A DNA stretch of 64,000 nt from Termitomyces sp. T153 (taxonomy: Eukaryota; Basidiomycota; Agaricomycetes; Agaricales; Lyophyllaceae). This document shows, piece after piece, positions 48,180 through 59,990 of this stretch. Position 1 is the stretch's first letter; every line of letters begins with the position of its first letter. Location of the stretch: positions 372,001-436,000 of the forward strand of contig JACKQL020000033.1 of NCBI GenBank assembly GCA_018296165.2, in the 5' to 3' direction. Position numbers and translations under genes: made by a program. The notes under the pieces are model-generated. The model saw only the letters and a list, made by a program, of their open reading frames with translations. It ran no database searches and was not told the origin of the DNA.

Positions 48180-48379
48180 TATGGTATGGTGCCTACAAGT
48201 ATACTACACACCTGACAAAAGAAGATCCAAAGAGAACAAGTCTGAGAAACTCCCTAAGCCAGATGCTACACTCTAGGCCATCAGACTTGTGGGACACAAC
48301 TGTACAGTAGGAGAGAAAGATCATGTGACTTGCATGTGCATGGCCACAGCTATGCACATGCTGGCCAAATCACATCACC

Positions 48380-51300
48380 CAGACTTGCACATGCTGACCT
48401 AAAAAAGTTTTCCCCTGACATCACCCTCTCCTTAGTGTGTGGCATCTCAATGTACTGGTTAGAAAAAGTCATGGACTGCCTGGTCAACTGCTGCAATGGG
48501 GTAGATGCCTTAAATGGCTTTTGGAGCATTGGAATGCCTATGGTAGAAATTTTGGACCAGGGCAGGTGCATGTACACTGGCCTGTGGTTCCCAAGAGATG
48601 TCCTCAATGCTATATCCCTTTCATTTCACCTCAAACTGCAACTTCCCTTGGAATACCCTGCTATCCACAATTTCTTCCACCTTATACTCCTCCTCATCAT
48701 CAACCAGAACTGGTGGTAGAGGTGGCTTAGGGCAGTGGCCAGGTATTGGATCCTCTTGAGCTGGGAACAGTTTGACAGCATTGAAGACTGGGTGCAACTA
48801 GCATAGGCCTGCTTGGAGTTTAAGTCAGTATGCCAAAGGCCCTACTTTCTTCTCCACTATGAAGGGGCCAAAATAACAATGCAACAACTTCTGGGATGGC
48901 CTTGTTGTCTTGATGTCTGAGCTATTCAAGTACACACAGTCTTTGGGCTTGGTTGTGATCATAGTACCATGCCATGTCCTCCTTGGCCTTCACCAATGCA
49001 GCTTTTGCCTCCTCCTGTGCCCTCTTCATCTGGTCCACAAACTTGTTGATGGAGTCATTCAGAGGGGCATGCCCAAGGTTCAAATCCCATGTAAGGGTGC
49101 CTGCCAGTGTCCAGGAAGAATGGAGTCATCTGCATAAAAGAGTGAACATGATTGTTGTATTGGAATTCAGCATCCAGCACATCCAGCAGCAGCTCATCCC
49201 AGTCATGCTGCCTCTCATTACAAAACAGGCAGAGATACTGTTCCAATTCCTGATTAACATGTTCTGTCTGCCCATCTGACTGAGGGTGATAGGCTGTGGT
49301 GGTATGAAGCTTTGCTTCTAGCAGGCAATACAGTTCCCAAGTGAACTCTGCCACAAACTGGAGGCCCCAGCCAGAGACATACCCATCTGACAGACCTTGA
49401 AGCTTCCAGACATTCTAATGATACAGACTAGCTGCTCCCAAGGCTGAGGATGTTATGTGGGTAGGGATGAAGTGGGCTTGTGAACCATAGAGGTCCATCA
49501 CTACCATAATAGCATCATACTCATGGGCATCTAGGAGTTCCACAATGAAATCTATGGATGCAACACTCCAGCAAGCAGTTGGAATAGGGAGAGAGTGGAG
49601 CTGCTCCATGGGTGCCTGGCAGCAAGGCTTGGTGCAGAGGCAGAGATCACAGGTGCTAGTGTAGGTGCTTATATATTGGGAGATTTGAAGCCACCAGTAA
49701 TTCTAAGATACCAGCTCCAGCATCTTCCACCTTCCAGGATGTCTGGCTACTCAAGAGTCATGATGTTGCTCCACAATGCAACAGCAAAGTTCTGGAATGT
49801 TAGGCATGTAGATGCATCCTCAGAAGGTCAAAAGTCCATCCTGAAGACCCCACTCATCTGCATGCACAGACTTAACTACACTTGCTTGTCAAGCTCATAG
49901 GGCCTGTGCAGCCTGGGCAATGGCATCCTTTTGTGCACCCTCTCAGTTCCCTCTTCAAATGTCTCTGAGGATGTTTGCCTTGTCCCCTTAGACCACAATC
50001 CCTTCTAGAGCATGGATAGCAAAGAGCTCTGGCTTGAGGAGGACAATGTTGTCATTATCCCCTGCCCCTGTACTATGGTCAGCCTGCTTGAACAATGTGT
50101 CTGGTTTGCCCATGCTCCATCCTGGCTTGTGATGCAGTGAGAAGTCAAAGTTGGCTAGATACAGGGACCACTGAGCTTGATGTCAATTCAGCTTCTTAGC
50201 CATGCAGAAGTACTCCAGGTTCTTGTGGTCCATCCAGACTTCAAACTTATACTGTGTGCCTCAAGGAAATGCCACCATTCTTTAAAAAACCACATAATGG
50301 CAAGCATCTCCTTGTCATGGATCTTGTAGTTCTGCTCTACTGTGTTAAGGCTTTTGGAGTAGAAGGCTACTGGATGCCACTTGCCATCCTCCTTTGACTG
50401 CTGGGAGAGGACTGCTCCCATGGTAAATTCTGAGTTATCTGCTTTGACTTGGAAGGGAGAGTCATCATCTGGAAACAGGACAGGTTTTGACATAATAGCT
50501 TATTTGAAGCTGTTAAAGGCAGCTTGCTGTGGAGCCTCCCATTGCCATGCTGCATCCTTGCCTGTGAGGTCAAAGAGGGGTCGGGCATGGTGGGAGAAGT
50601 CCTGTATGTACCTCCAGTAGAAGTTGAAAAACCCAAGAAAGGCCTGTACTTCCTTCTTGTTCCTTGGCTCCAGCCACTCTGCTACACCTGCCACTTTAAT
50701 GGGGTCCATCTCAGCCATTCCATGTGAGATAATAAATCCTAGGTACTCCACCTTAGTCTGCTCAAATTCACATTTCTCAGATTTTAAATAGAGCTGGTAT
50801 TGGTGGAGGCATTTCAAGACAATGCACATGACCCAGCAATGGTCCTCTAAGATTTTGGTGTAAATGAGGATATCATCAAGATACACACAAACAACACCTT
50901 CCACAATCAGGTTATGGAAGATGTCATTCATCATAGTCTGAAAAGTGGCTGGGCTAAGAACATCACCAGAGGTTCAAAGAGTCCACAATTGGTTTGAAAT
51001 GCTGCCTTCCACTCATCTCCCTCTTTGATGTGCACATTATTGTAGCCCCAACAGACATCCAACTTGGTCAAGTAGCATGCACCTTGAAGGTTGTTGATGA
51101 TTTCTGAGATGAGTGGCAAAGGATAGCAATTCTTCACCATCATCACATTCAAGACTTGATAGTCCTGAACCAGATGAAGAAACCCATCCTTCAAGAGGCC
51201 ATTGGGGACTTGAGGAGTTGCATCTGTCCAGAGCTGAGATTTTCCTGTAGGAATTCATCCAGCTCATCCAGCTTATGGGGCACAAGAGGATACACCTTGC

Positions 51301-52090
51301 AGCTGGAGGGTTCTGCATCTGGTCTCAGCTCAATTGCATGATCCCACTGCTTATGCTCTAGGAGTGAGTCAAAGGATGCCTTGGAGAATACATCCTCAAA
51401 CTCATAGAGGTAATCAAGAACTATGCTATAAAAGGGCTTGGGCTAGGAGTTTGCTACAAATGCCTCAGCCAGACACTGAAAAGTGGTCTGACTGGCCTAG
51501 ATCTCTGCCACTGTAGGAGGGGAGCAGAGGGTCATAACATAGATCCTATCACCTACCTCAATGGCTTTGTCTGGAGACTCTAGGTCCAGAGCACTGGTCA
51601 ATTCTCCTTGGCATTTCTCTTCCTCTTGAGGTTCACACCTAACACCTCAAACATCCTTACAGAGGGCCTCTCTATAAGGGAATGCCAAGGAGGGGGGGGA
51701 TTCAGGAGGGGGATTCAGGAGGTCAAGATCAGCATAAGGGAGATGCCCCACACAACAGGCATGCATGGTAGCATGCTCACTTATGGGCTTCCTCTACATA
51801 AGTCATGCAATGATGAGGGCAGTAGCTCATCTTAACCTTGCCATTTGTTCAGGACTAGTGGTGGAAAAAGCAGCTTACTCAGAGTGGTCTTGGTAGCAGA
51901 GGACTAGGTCCACTACTGAGCAAATAGAGCCAGCTTTATTGAGCATGCCATCAAGATTGTACATAGGGATAGGACAAGCTAGGGGGCAAGTGGTCAGACA
52001 TTGTCATTGCACATAGTCTGTGTCAAGGAAGAAGCCTATTGCCCCACTGTCAAGCAGGGCAATCACACTTTGGGTCTGCTGGATGTCTGT
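48380..52090 (-). pseudogene. Chromovirus (Ty3/gypsy) pol, copy 1
   Basis: Read on the minus strand. Aspartic protease around 52090-51860 (Leu-Leu-Asp-Ser-Gly-Ala, and Cys-Pro-Leu-Ala-Cys-Pro-Ile-Pro). Reverse transcriptase 51318-50500 with the Tyr-Leu-Asp-Asp-Ile-Leu active site at 50934-50870. RNase H-like region 50493-50188 (Ala-Asp-Asn-Ser-Glu-Phe). Integrase pieces 49609-49415 and 49354-49055 (Tyr-His-Pro-Gln-Ser-Asp-Gly-Gln-Thr-Glu). Chromodomain at about 48720-48530, where the conserved Trp of the Lys-Trp-Lys-Gly-Tyr motif is a TGA stop. Many frameshifts and stops occur and CpG is depleted. LTRs were not found. Such elements replicate through RNA and their chromodomain guides integration to chromatin; this one is dead. 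Confidence 0.88.
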
Positions 52091-52338
52091 TATCTCAATT
52101 CCTACTTGTAGCTTCAGAGAGTTGGCAGAAGGGGTAGAAGCAACAATGTAGCAATAAGTGAGATGGTGTTCTCATGCAGGAATTGGGAGATGTGTTGAGT
52201 AGAGGAGGGTACTGTGGGCCTGAGTGGCAGCTGTTGAGGTGAATGAGCTGAGCAAGAAGATAATGTTTTTCAGCATTGTTTGTGCATGGTTGAGCTGAAC
52301 CACAGAGCAAACATTCATCAGATGTAGATTCACTGTCA
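49455..52338. repeat. Tandem duplication, unit 1 (2884 bp)
   Basis: Matches 52399-55282 at a fixed offset of 2944 bp. All long frames I compared translate identically. It contains most of gypsy pol plus the 3' end of the pogo transposase. Confidence 0.93.
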
Positions 52339-52397
52339 GCATTGTTTGTGCATGGTTGAGCTGAACCACAGAGCAAACATTCATCAGATGTAGATTC
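52095..52397 (-). pseudogene. 3' fragment of pogo transposase (duplicate)
   Basis: C-terminal tail of the pogo frame, duplicated with unit 1. It carries a 22-residue internal repeat (Glu-Ser-Thr-Ser-Asp-Glu-Cys-Leu-Leu-Cys...), which reflects a 66-bp tandem repeat at 52273-52398 at the duplication junction. Confidence 0.75.
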
Positions 52398-52398
52398 A

Positions 52399-55060
52399 AT
52401 GTGGGTAGGGATGAAGTGGGCTTGTGAACCATAGAGGTCCATCACTACCATAATAGCATCATACTCATGGGCATCTAGGAGTTCCACAATGAAATCTATG
52501 GATGCAACACTCCAGCAAGCAGTTGGAATAGGGAGAGAGTGGAGCTGCTCCATGGGTGCCTGGCAGCAAGGCTTGGTGCAGAGGCAGAGATCACAGGTGC
52601 TAGTGTAGGTGCTTATATATTGGGAGATTTGAAGCCACCAGTAATTCTAAGATACCAGCTCCAGCATCTTCCACCTTCCAGGATGTCTGGCTACTCAAGA
52701 GTCATGATGTTGCTCCACAATGCAACAGCAAAGTTCTGGAATGTTAGGCATGTAGATGCATCCTCAGAAGGTCAAAAGTCCATCCTGAAGACCCCACTCA
52801 TCTGCATGCACAGACTTAACTACACTTGCTTGTCAAGCTCATAGGGCCTGTGCAGCCTGGGCAATGGCATCCTTTTGTGCACCCTCTCAGTTCCCTCTTC
52901 AAATGTCTCTGAGGATGTTTGCCTTGTCCCCTTAGACCACAATCCCTTCTAGAGCATGGATAGCAAAGAGCTCTGGCTTGAGGAGGACAATGTTGTCATT
53001 ATCCCCTGCCCCTGTACTATGGTCAGCCTGCTTGAACAATGTGTCTGGTTTGCCCATGCTCCATCCTGGCTTGTGATGCAGTGAGAAGTCAAAGTTGGCT
53101 AGATACAGGGACCACTGAGCTTGATGTCAATTCAGCTTCTTAGCCATGCAGAAGTACTCCAGGTTCTTGTGGTCCATCCAGACTTCAAACTTATACTGTG
53201 TGCCTCAAGGAAATGCCACCATTCTTTAAAAAACCACATAATGGCAAGCATCTCCTTGTCATGGATCTTGTAGTTCTGCTCTACTGTGTTAAGGCTTTTG
53301 GAGTAGAAGGCTACTGGATGCCACTTGCCATCCTCCTTTGACTGCTGGGAGAGGACTGCTCCCATGGTAAATTCTGAGTTATCTGCTTTGACTTGGAAGG
53401 GAGAGTCATCATCTGGAAACAGGACAGGTTTTGACATAATAGCTTATTTGAAGCTGTTAAAGGCAGCTTGCTGTGGAGCCTCCCATTGCCATGCTGCATC
53501 CTTGCCTGTGAGGTCAAAGAGGGGTCGGGCATGGTGGGAGAAGTCCTGTATGTACCTCCAGTAGAAGTTGAAAAACCCAAGAAAGGCCTGTACTTCCTTC
53601 TTGTTCCTTGGCTCCAGCCACTCTGCTACACCTGCCACTTTAATGGGGTCCATCTCAGCCATTCCATGTGAGATAATAAATCCTAGGTACTCCACCTTAG
53701 TCTGCTCAAATTCACATTTCTCAGATTTTAAATAGAGCTGGTATTGGTGGAGGCATTTCAAGACAATGCACATGACCCAGCAATGGTCCTCTAAGATTTT
53801 GGTGTAAATGAGGATATCATCAAGATACACACAAACAACACCTTCCACAATCAGGTTATGGAAGATGTCATTCATCATAGTCTGAAAAGTGGCTGGGCTA
53901 AGAACATCACCAGAGGTTCAAAGAGTCCACAATTGGTTTGAAATGCTGCCTTCCACTCATCTCCCTCTTTGATGTGCACATTATTGTAGCCCCAACAGAC
54001 ATCCAACTTGGTCAAGTAGCATGCACCTTGAAGGTTGTTGATGATTTCTGAGATGAGTGGCAAAGGATAGCAATTCTTCACCATCATCACATTCAAGACT
54101 TGATAGTCCTGAACCAGATGAAGAAACCCATCCTTCAAGAGGCCATTGGGGACTTGAGGAGTTGCATCTGTCCAGAGCTGAGATTTTCCTGTAGGAATTC
54201 ATCCAGCTCATCCAGCTTATGGGGCACAAGAGGATACACCTTGCAGCTGGAGGGTTCTGCATCTGGTCTCAGCTCAATTGCATGATCCCACTGCTTATGC
54301 TCTAGGAGTGAGTCAAAGGATGCCTTGGAGAATACATCCTCAAACTCATAGAGGTAATCAAGAACTATGCTATAAAAGGGCTTGGGCTAGGAGTTTGCTA
54401 CAAATGCCTCAGCCAGACACTGAAAAGTGGTCTGACTGGCCTAGATCTCTGCCACTGTAGGAGGGGAGCAGAGGGTCATAACATAGATCCTATCACCTAC
54501 CTCAATGGCTTTGTCTGGAGACTCTAGGTCCAGAGCACTGGTCAATTCTCCTTGGCATTTCTCTTCCTCTTGAGGTTCACACCTAACACCTCAAACATCC
54601 TTACAGAGGGCCTCTCTATAAGGGAATGCCAAGGAGGGGGGGGATTCAGGAGGGGGATTCAGGAGGTCAAGATCAGCATAAGGGAGATGCCCCACACAAC
54701 AGGCATGCATGGTAGCATGCTCACTTATGGGCTTCCTCTACATAAGTCATGCAATGATGAGGGCAGTAGCTCATCTTAACCTTGCCATTTGTTCAGGACT
54801 AGTGGTGGAAAAAGCAGCTTACTCAGAGTGGTCTTGGTAGCAGAGGACTAGGTCCACTACTGAGCAAATAGAGCCAGCTTTATTGAGCATGCCATCAAGA
54901 TTGTACATAGGGATAGGACAAGCTAGGGGGCAAGTGGTCAGACATTGTCATTGCACATAGTCTGTGTCAAGGAAGAAGCCTATTGCCCCACTGTCAAGCA
55001 GGGCAATCACACTTTGGGTCTGCTGGATGTCTGTTATCTCAATTCCTACTTGTAGCTTCA
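52399..55060 (-). pseudogene. Chromovirus pol, copy 2 (partial)
   Basis: Protease, reverse transcriptase (53878-53444, Tyr-Leu-Asp-Asp) and RNase H (53437-53132) as in copy 1, with the same stops and frameshifts. It lacks the C-terminal integrase and chromodomain because the duplication ends within integrase. Confidence 0.88.
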
Positions 55061-55282
55061 GAGAGTTGGCAGAAGGGGTAGAAGCAACAATGTAGCAATA
55101 AGTGAGATGGTGTTCTCATGCAGGAATTGGGAGATGTGTTGAGTAGAGGAGGGTACTGTGGGCCTGAGTGGCAGCTGTTGAGGTGAATGAGCTGAGCAAG
55201 AAGATAATGTTTTTCAGCATTGTTTGTGCATGGTTGAGCTGAACCACAGAGCAAACATTCATCAGATGTAGATTCACTGTCA
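52399..55282. repeat. Tandem duplication, unit 2 (2884 bp)
   Basis: Second copy. It is continuous on its right with the rest of the pogo transposase, so this is the junction that matches the original order pogo-gypsy. Unit 1 retains the continuation into integrase and chromodomain. Confidence 0.93.
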
Positions 55283-56477
55283 CCACCATCACTGTCTGAT
55301 GTTTCCAAGTCAAAACTAGATTCATCAGATTCAGAGTTCAATGTGCTGGCACTAGGATCATGTGAAATGGAGATGGGAATGGGATATGAACTTGGTACAC
55401 AGCTTGCCATGGTAGATGTTATGACACTGGGTGCAAAATTTTCATCAGTGAAGACACTCAGGTCAACAGGCCAGCAGCCACTCTTCTTCCATGCACTAAT
55501 AATAGTTGATTCTTTAAATTTTTGTGGACAGATATCCATGTATTCTGTGACAAAATGCTTGCATGGCATTTCTTCTCCAGCATCAGCAATAATATTTTCA
55601 TAACAATTAATCCAGGCACAAGAGAATGGACCAAATACTCCCACATCAAGAGGTTGAAGTTTGTGGGTGGTGTGAGGGGGAAGGCAGTACAAGATTATGT
55701 TGTGCTCATGTGAAAGTTGAATGATGTCAAGAGTATCATGTGAATTGTGACCATCATGTATGAGGAGTATATTTACCAGATGTGTTCTGTGCTTTTGCCT
55801 GAGGGATAAATGATTTTTCAAGCCATTCCTTACACAAAAAATCATTGGCCCACCCATTTTTAGACATGGAAATGCCAATATGGGGATCAACCTCAAACCA
55901 TTTATGTGAAAATTCCTTGCACTGCAGGCACTCAAAGTTTTTCCCTTGGAACCAGTGAAAAAGAAACATGTTATGCCATTCCTAATGCACATATTTCAAG
56001 GGGGAAAAGGCATTAGACAATGGAAAATGACTTGTTCCAAAAGCAAAAGCTGACAAAGAAATGGCATAACATGTTTCTTTATCCCTTTTTCCAAGGGAAT
56101 CAACTTCCAGTGCCTGCAGTGTTGCCAGAGAGGACAAATCCTGGGAGAATAGATGTACCATCAGTGCAGATGCATTCAATGATTGTGACAAGCTCAAGAT
56201 TAGCACTGCATGACTTGTACTTTGGACATCTTGTGTGTGGTACAAAACACCTTTTCTCTGATCCTTTGTGCCCACCTCCCTGTCTGACACTTGATATTGT
56301 ATGTATTCTCAATTGGGATCTGGTGGGCATCAATGATCTGATGCAATTTTTCAGAGTGGCAGCCAACAACTGGTCTGTCAAAGGCTTTTGCACATTTAGG
56401 ATCAAGGCCTGAATGTCTTCTGAGATGGATCTCTGGCCATTATTTAAGGTATTCATTTCCTTTATGTGACTAAACAC
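55039..56477 (-). pseudogene. Pogo/Tigger-type DDE transposase split by a MITE
   Basis: The N-proximal piece 56100-56477 contains Leu-Val-Thr-Ile-Ile-Glu-Cys-Ile-Cys-Thr-Asp-Gly and Pro-Gly-Phe-Val-Leu-Ser-Gly. The C-proximal piece 55039-55992 contains the second catalytic Asp in Leu-Ile-His-Asp-Gly-His-Asn-Ser-His, then Leu-Pro-Pro-His-Thr-Thr-His-Lys-Leu-Gln-Pro-Leu-Asp. The first catalytic Asp (Asn-Met-Asp-Glu context) appears lost: the aligned codons near 56290 read Tyr-Asn-Ile-Lys. The helix-turn-helix DNA-binding part is not visible. A 202-bp MITE sits between the pieces, and one further frameshift lies near 55770. Such enzymes move Tc1-type DNA elements at TA sites. Confidence 0.85.
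55920..56121. mobile_element. CACTA-type MITE, 202 bp, in pogo gene
   Basis: The ends CACTGCAGGCACT... and ...AGTGCCTGCAGTG are inverted repeats extending inward about 60 bp (shared AAGAAACATGTTATGCCAT). A 3-bp TTG duplication flanks it (55917-55919, 56122-56124). Terminus and duplication size fit a non-autonomous CACTA element. No coding capacity. Confidence 0.9.
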
Positions 56478-56912
56478 TCATTGGTCCACTCAGTCTATCC
56501 ACACAATATATCATCTCTTGCTTCCTCTATGCCCTTCTTCTTGTGCTTTAGGTACTTAGTGACTTTGTCTGTTTTCTAAGAATGCAATGATCACATTTTG
56601 ATTTTGCATGAATGGAGGTGGATGATATACCTGGGAGGAGACTTGCATGTGCCATAGTGGCAGCCCAGTGCCAGGTATTGAGATTCACAGGGTGTTGTGC
56701 ACTGCATGCTTGTTTGGATAGTGCAGCTTGCAGGTTGAGTGTGTACAGTTGTCATCCAGGGATCAGTGGGCCCAAGGCAAGGAGCATTGCACTGGTGCTG
56801 TCTAAGATAGATACTCCAGTTTTGCTGAATGTTATGGATGCATGCATACCAGTGACAAGTGTTGAGATGGATATAAGGTGGACAGTGGACATGGGGATTT
56901 ACAACATGTTTT
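56478..56912. other. Unassigned
   Basis: No recognisable gene. The plus frame 56612-57085 is protein-like in places but runs into the LTR and has no motif. It could hold the decayed N-terminal part of the pogo gene on the minus strand. Confidence 0.3.
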
Positions 56913-57992
56913 TGTTACAACCCACTGCCACACCTCTGGACCTTCCCCCAGGACACTCTGCCTCCCCAGAGCCTCCCCAGAGCCTCCCCCAACACTTTCC
57001 CCAACTTACCCCAACCTTTGTTGACCCATGGTGCCCATCCTGGCTAACTCTGACACTTCCTTGGCAAACGCCAATGACCTCCTAGCAAACCCCAGCACAT
57101 CTTCTGTGGGCCTCCCCAGCTCCCCCTCTTGTCTATGAGGCCCCTGAGCCTCTCCAACACCTTCCCTGGCATAGGATCCATCACTCAACCACCCCTGCAA
57201 ACCACATGACCACTCCAGAGTTCCCTGATGACTATGGAACAGACTGCATTCCCATCAGAGTAGCACCTCAGCCTGCCCCTCAATCAGAGCTGACACCTGT
57301 CAACCCTGCATGGCTCCAACAAGCCCCACTATTGCACCCTTAACCCCTAGAGAAGGTCCAGTAGTTAGTATATAAAGATGTAGAGTAACATCTGTTACCT
57401 TAGTCTTGATATTACCTACTTTACTTGGTTACTTGTGTCTCATATTTTCCTCTGTTTCCCAGTATCATCTCTGTTTCTACTATTAGCCTCAAATCTATTT
57501 CCTTTCTCAGTTCCATCTTGTCTTGCCTTCATCTCATCTTGCCTGTCTCTGTTTCCTTTATCATTCCTAAGTCCCTTTCAACTCTGACATCATCACAAAC
57601 TCTGTGCACATGCTATGACCCTTCCAACATTCTTATGACAACTCTGTACCTTGCCCTATGCTCAGCCCCAGAACCCATCACTCCTGATTGACCCCACATC
57701 AAACTCCAGCTCTGCCCCCATCACTTGTGAAGCCTCCACTTACCCCACAGCCCATACACTTGCTTATGGACTTGTACCTGACACCCACCCAAGCCCAATG
57801 TTTAATATACTTGGTCTTAGACTTGTCTGGACCACCCCAGACTTACTCAGACCACTTTCCCAAGCTTCTCCTTGCAAGTATCTGAAGTCTGCACCAACCC
57901 TGGAGCACTAGGTTATAAGCACAGGACACCACATCTGCCTAGTAAGGACTTGCCCAGTGTAGCTGAGCCCCCATGGTCAGTGGAACCTGACA
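56913..57992 (+). mobile_element. Decayed solo LTR, same family as 13907-15096
   Basis: It starts TGTTACAACCC and ends GGAACCTGACA, with TAGTATATAAAG near 57365 and CTTGATATTACC near 57404. A perfect 5-bp GTTTT duplication flanks it (56908-56912, 57993-57997). Nearly all former CpG are TpG or CpA. Confidence 0.88.
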
Positions 57993-57997
57993 GTTTT

Positions 57998-58575
57998 TAA
58001 GTATAAGATCAGCTTTGCTTTGAACCTGGAAGTGAATCTGTTCAATGCCTAGAGCCTCAACCAACATCCCAGTTATGCCCCAGACTGATTGTGGTGGAAT
58101 CAAAGAGAGTGTTGTAAAATCCAAGCAACAAGCAATATGTGCACAGTTTCACTGGAGTCAAGATAGAAGGGTTTTTCATTGAGTGAGGTGATGGTCATGT
58201 CAGGGGATGTCCCATTCCCCCTCTGTCTGGTTCTTCCTCCTTATGGTTTTCCTTTATTCTCCTTTGCTTTCCCTATCTGCTGGTCCTAGTTCTAGCCCAC
58301 AGGCTGCACTGGTTCTCTATTCATAATTCTGACAAGTGTTGCCTCCCCACATGGTCTCTCACCAAACCCCTGGATTGTTTCCTGCATTCCTGGCCTACCA
58401 CTCATTGTAAGCCTCCCATCATTGAACCACAGGTACTTTTGACTAAGGGCTATCTTTTGGTCATATTTTCACATGGTCATGTGCTGTGAGGTCCAAGATC
58501 AAGGCCATTTATGATAGATTTCCACTTTTGGATCAGACTCTGGATTTGATTGTTGTTGGGTGTTTTTCCAGAAGC
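57998..58575. other. Unassigned
   Basis: No feature recognised; it may include the decayed continuation of the copia pol on the minus strand. Confidence 0.3.
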
Positions 58576-59990
58576 TCAAGAGTAAATTTTCTGAACACTG
58601 GCATTGGGGATCCTTAGACTTGTTCTCTTGGGATCTCCCTCTGCCAGATGAGTAGCTAGAACTCTAGAACTTTTTGTAGATACTGAATAGATTTTGGATC
58701 TCACTCTGCTAGTTGTGTGATCGAGCCACAGCCTCCAGAGGTCACCCTTACAGGTCAGGTGTTGGACAGGAAAAGGGATTATGTTCATTGCTAGTATGGT
58801 CTCACAATTACAATTAATGTTATCTCCCCAGTCAACAGACACTCTAAGTCTGTCACCAAAGTTGTTGTATTTGTCCTCTATTGCCATGAAGCCCTAGTAT
58901 TCAGAGAAGTTAGTTGAATTTGTTGCAACCTCAGCAAAGTCAGCAGACTTTGCTGCATCAGTCTTCTGGACCTCCAGCTGAATCTTCTGCAGATGTGAGG
59001 CATCCACAATATAAGCCTGTCCAGCAAAACCTTTTATGGCTATACCATTCTTGGCTGTGTTGTTGTTTGATCCACTTGTTTTGGTGTTCTTTGCTCCTCC
59101 TATGCACTGTAGGTGCTGGAAGTTGATTCCCTTGGAAAAAGGGATAGAGAAACATTCTTCGTTAGCCTTTGGTTTTGGAAAAAGTCATTTTCCATTGTCT
59201 AATTCCTTCTCTCCTTGAAATAAGTGCATTAAATGTGTTGCTTTTTCACTTGTTCCAAGGGAAACAACTTCTGGTACCTGCAGTGATGGCTCTGCATGCA
59301 GTTTTCAACTGTTTGATAGTTTTTTCAGCCATTCCTCATCCTTGCCTCATGCACCATTCCTTGGTATGGCCTCAGCTCAACAAACTCAGCACAAAGCAAA
59401 CCTCACAGCATGGATAACCAGGTCCATGATTGTGGTTATGACCACTTGCCTTGGCAGTAAGAGTGGTGTCAATGGCAGGTGACTTGGAGAGATTAGCAAG
59501 GTTATTGTTAATTTGGAACAGTTTTCTGATGTCAACAGACCTATATGATGCCTCCTTGGTAGCATCAGAGAGACTGGAAGATACCTGTGTTTGAATGGCC
59601 TCAAAGGACTTGTTGTTGATTGAGTTGAGGAGAGCTATGCACTTGAGAAGGTCCTTGTCAATGGCCCTGATGGCAAATGCCCAATCAACTAGTTTGCAAA
59701 TCTTGCAGGTGGTATTTTTGATCTATTCAAAAACAGGCATGTAGGTAGAAAGTGCTTTGTGGGTCACAGCCACTTGTTTTATGGGCCCCTTCTGCTGAAT
59801 GCTCACCTGCAATCCATTGTAGCATTGTTTTGCTGTGCCATCAATGTCAAGGTCTTCCTGTTCAGCTTTGGATACAGCAGCACATATTATGCCAATGATA
59901 AGACCATTGTTGCTTTTCCAATTGGCATGAGCAGTGGGCTCTATAGTCATCTGGTGCAAAGATGAGTCATCCAGGCTTGGAATTGGGGGT
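58576..59990 (-). pseudogene. Decayed Ty1/copia gag-protease region
   Basis: Minus strand, related to the younger element at 62260. The gag segment 59723-59975 has Gly-Pro-Ile-Lys-Gln-Val-Ala and Ala-Leu-Ser-Thr-Tyr. A zinc-knuckle-like region at about 59330-59450 reads His-Asn-His-Gly-Pro-Gly-Tyr-Pro-Cys-Cys, with Gly-His-Thr-Lys-Glu-Trp-Cys downstream. 58576-58887 has Arg-Val-Ser-Val-Asp-Trp and, at the expected protease site, Trp-Leu-Asp-His instead of Asp-Ser-Gly. A MITE (59105-59285) interrupts the linker after the knuckle. Stops and frameshifts are frequent. Confidence 0.75.
59105..59285. mobile_element. CACTA-type MITE, 181 bp, in copia relic
   Basis: Ends CACTGTAGGTGCTGGAAGTTG and, inverted, CACTGCAGGTACCAGAAGTTG. 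Both arms share GAAGTTG and TTTCCCTTGGAA. Flanked by ATG (59102-59104, 59286-59288). Same family as the MITE at 55920. Confidence 0.88.
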
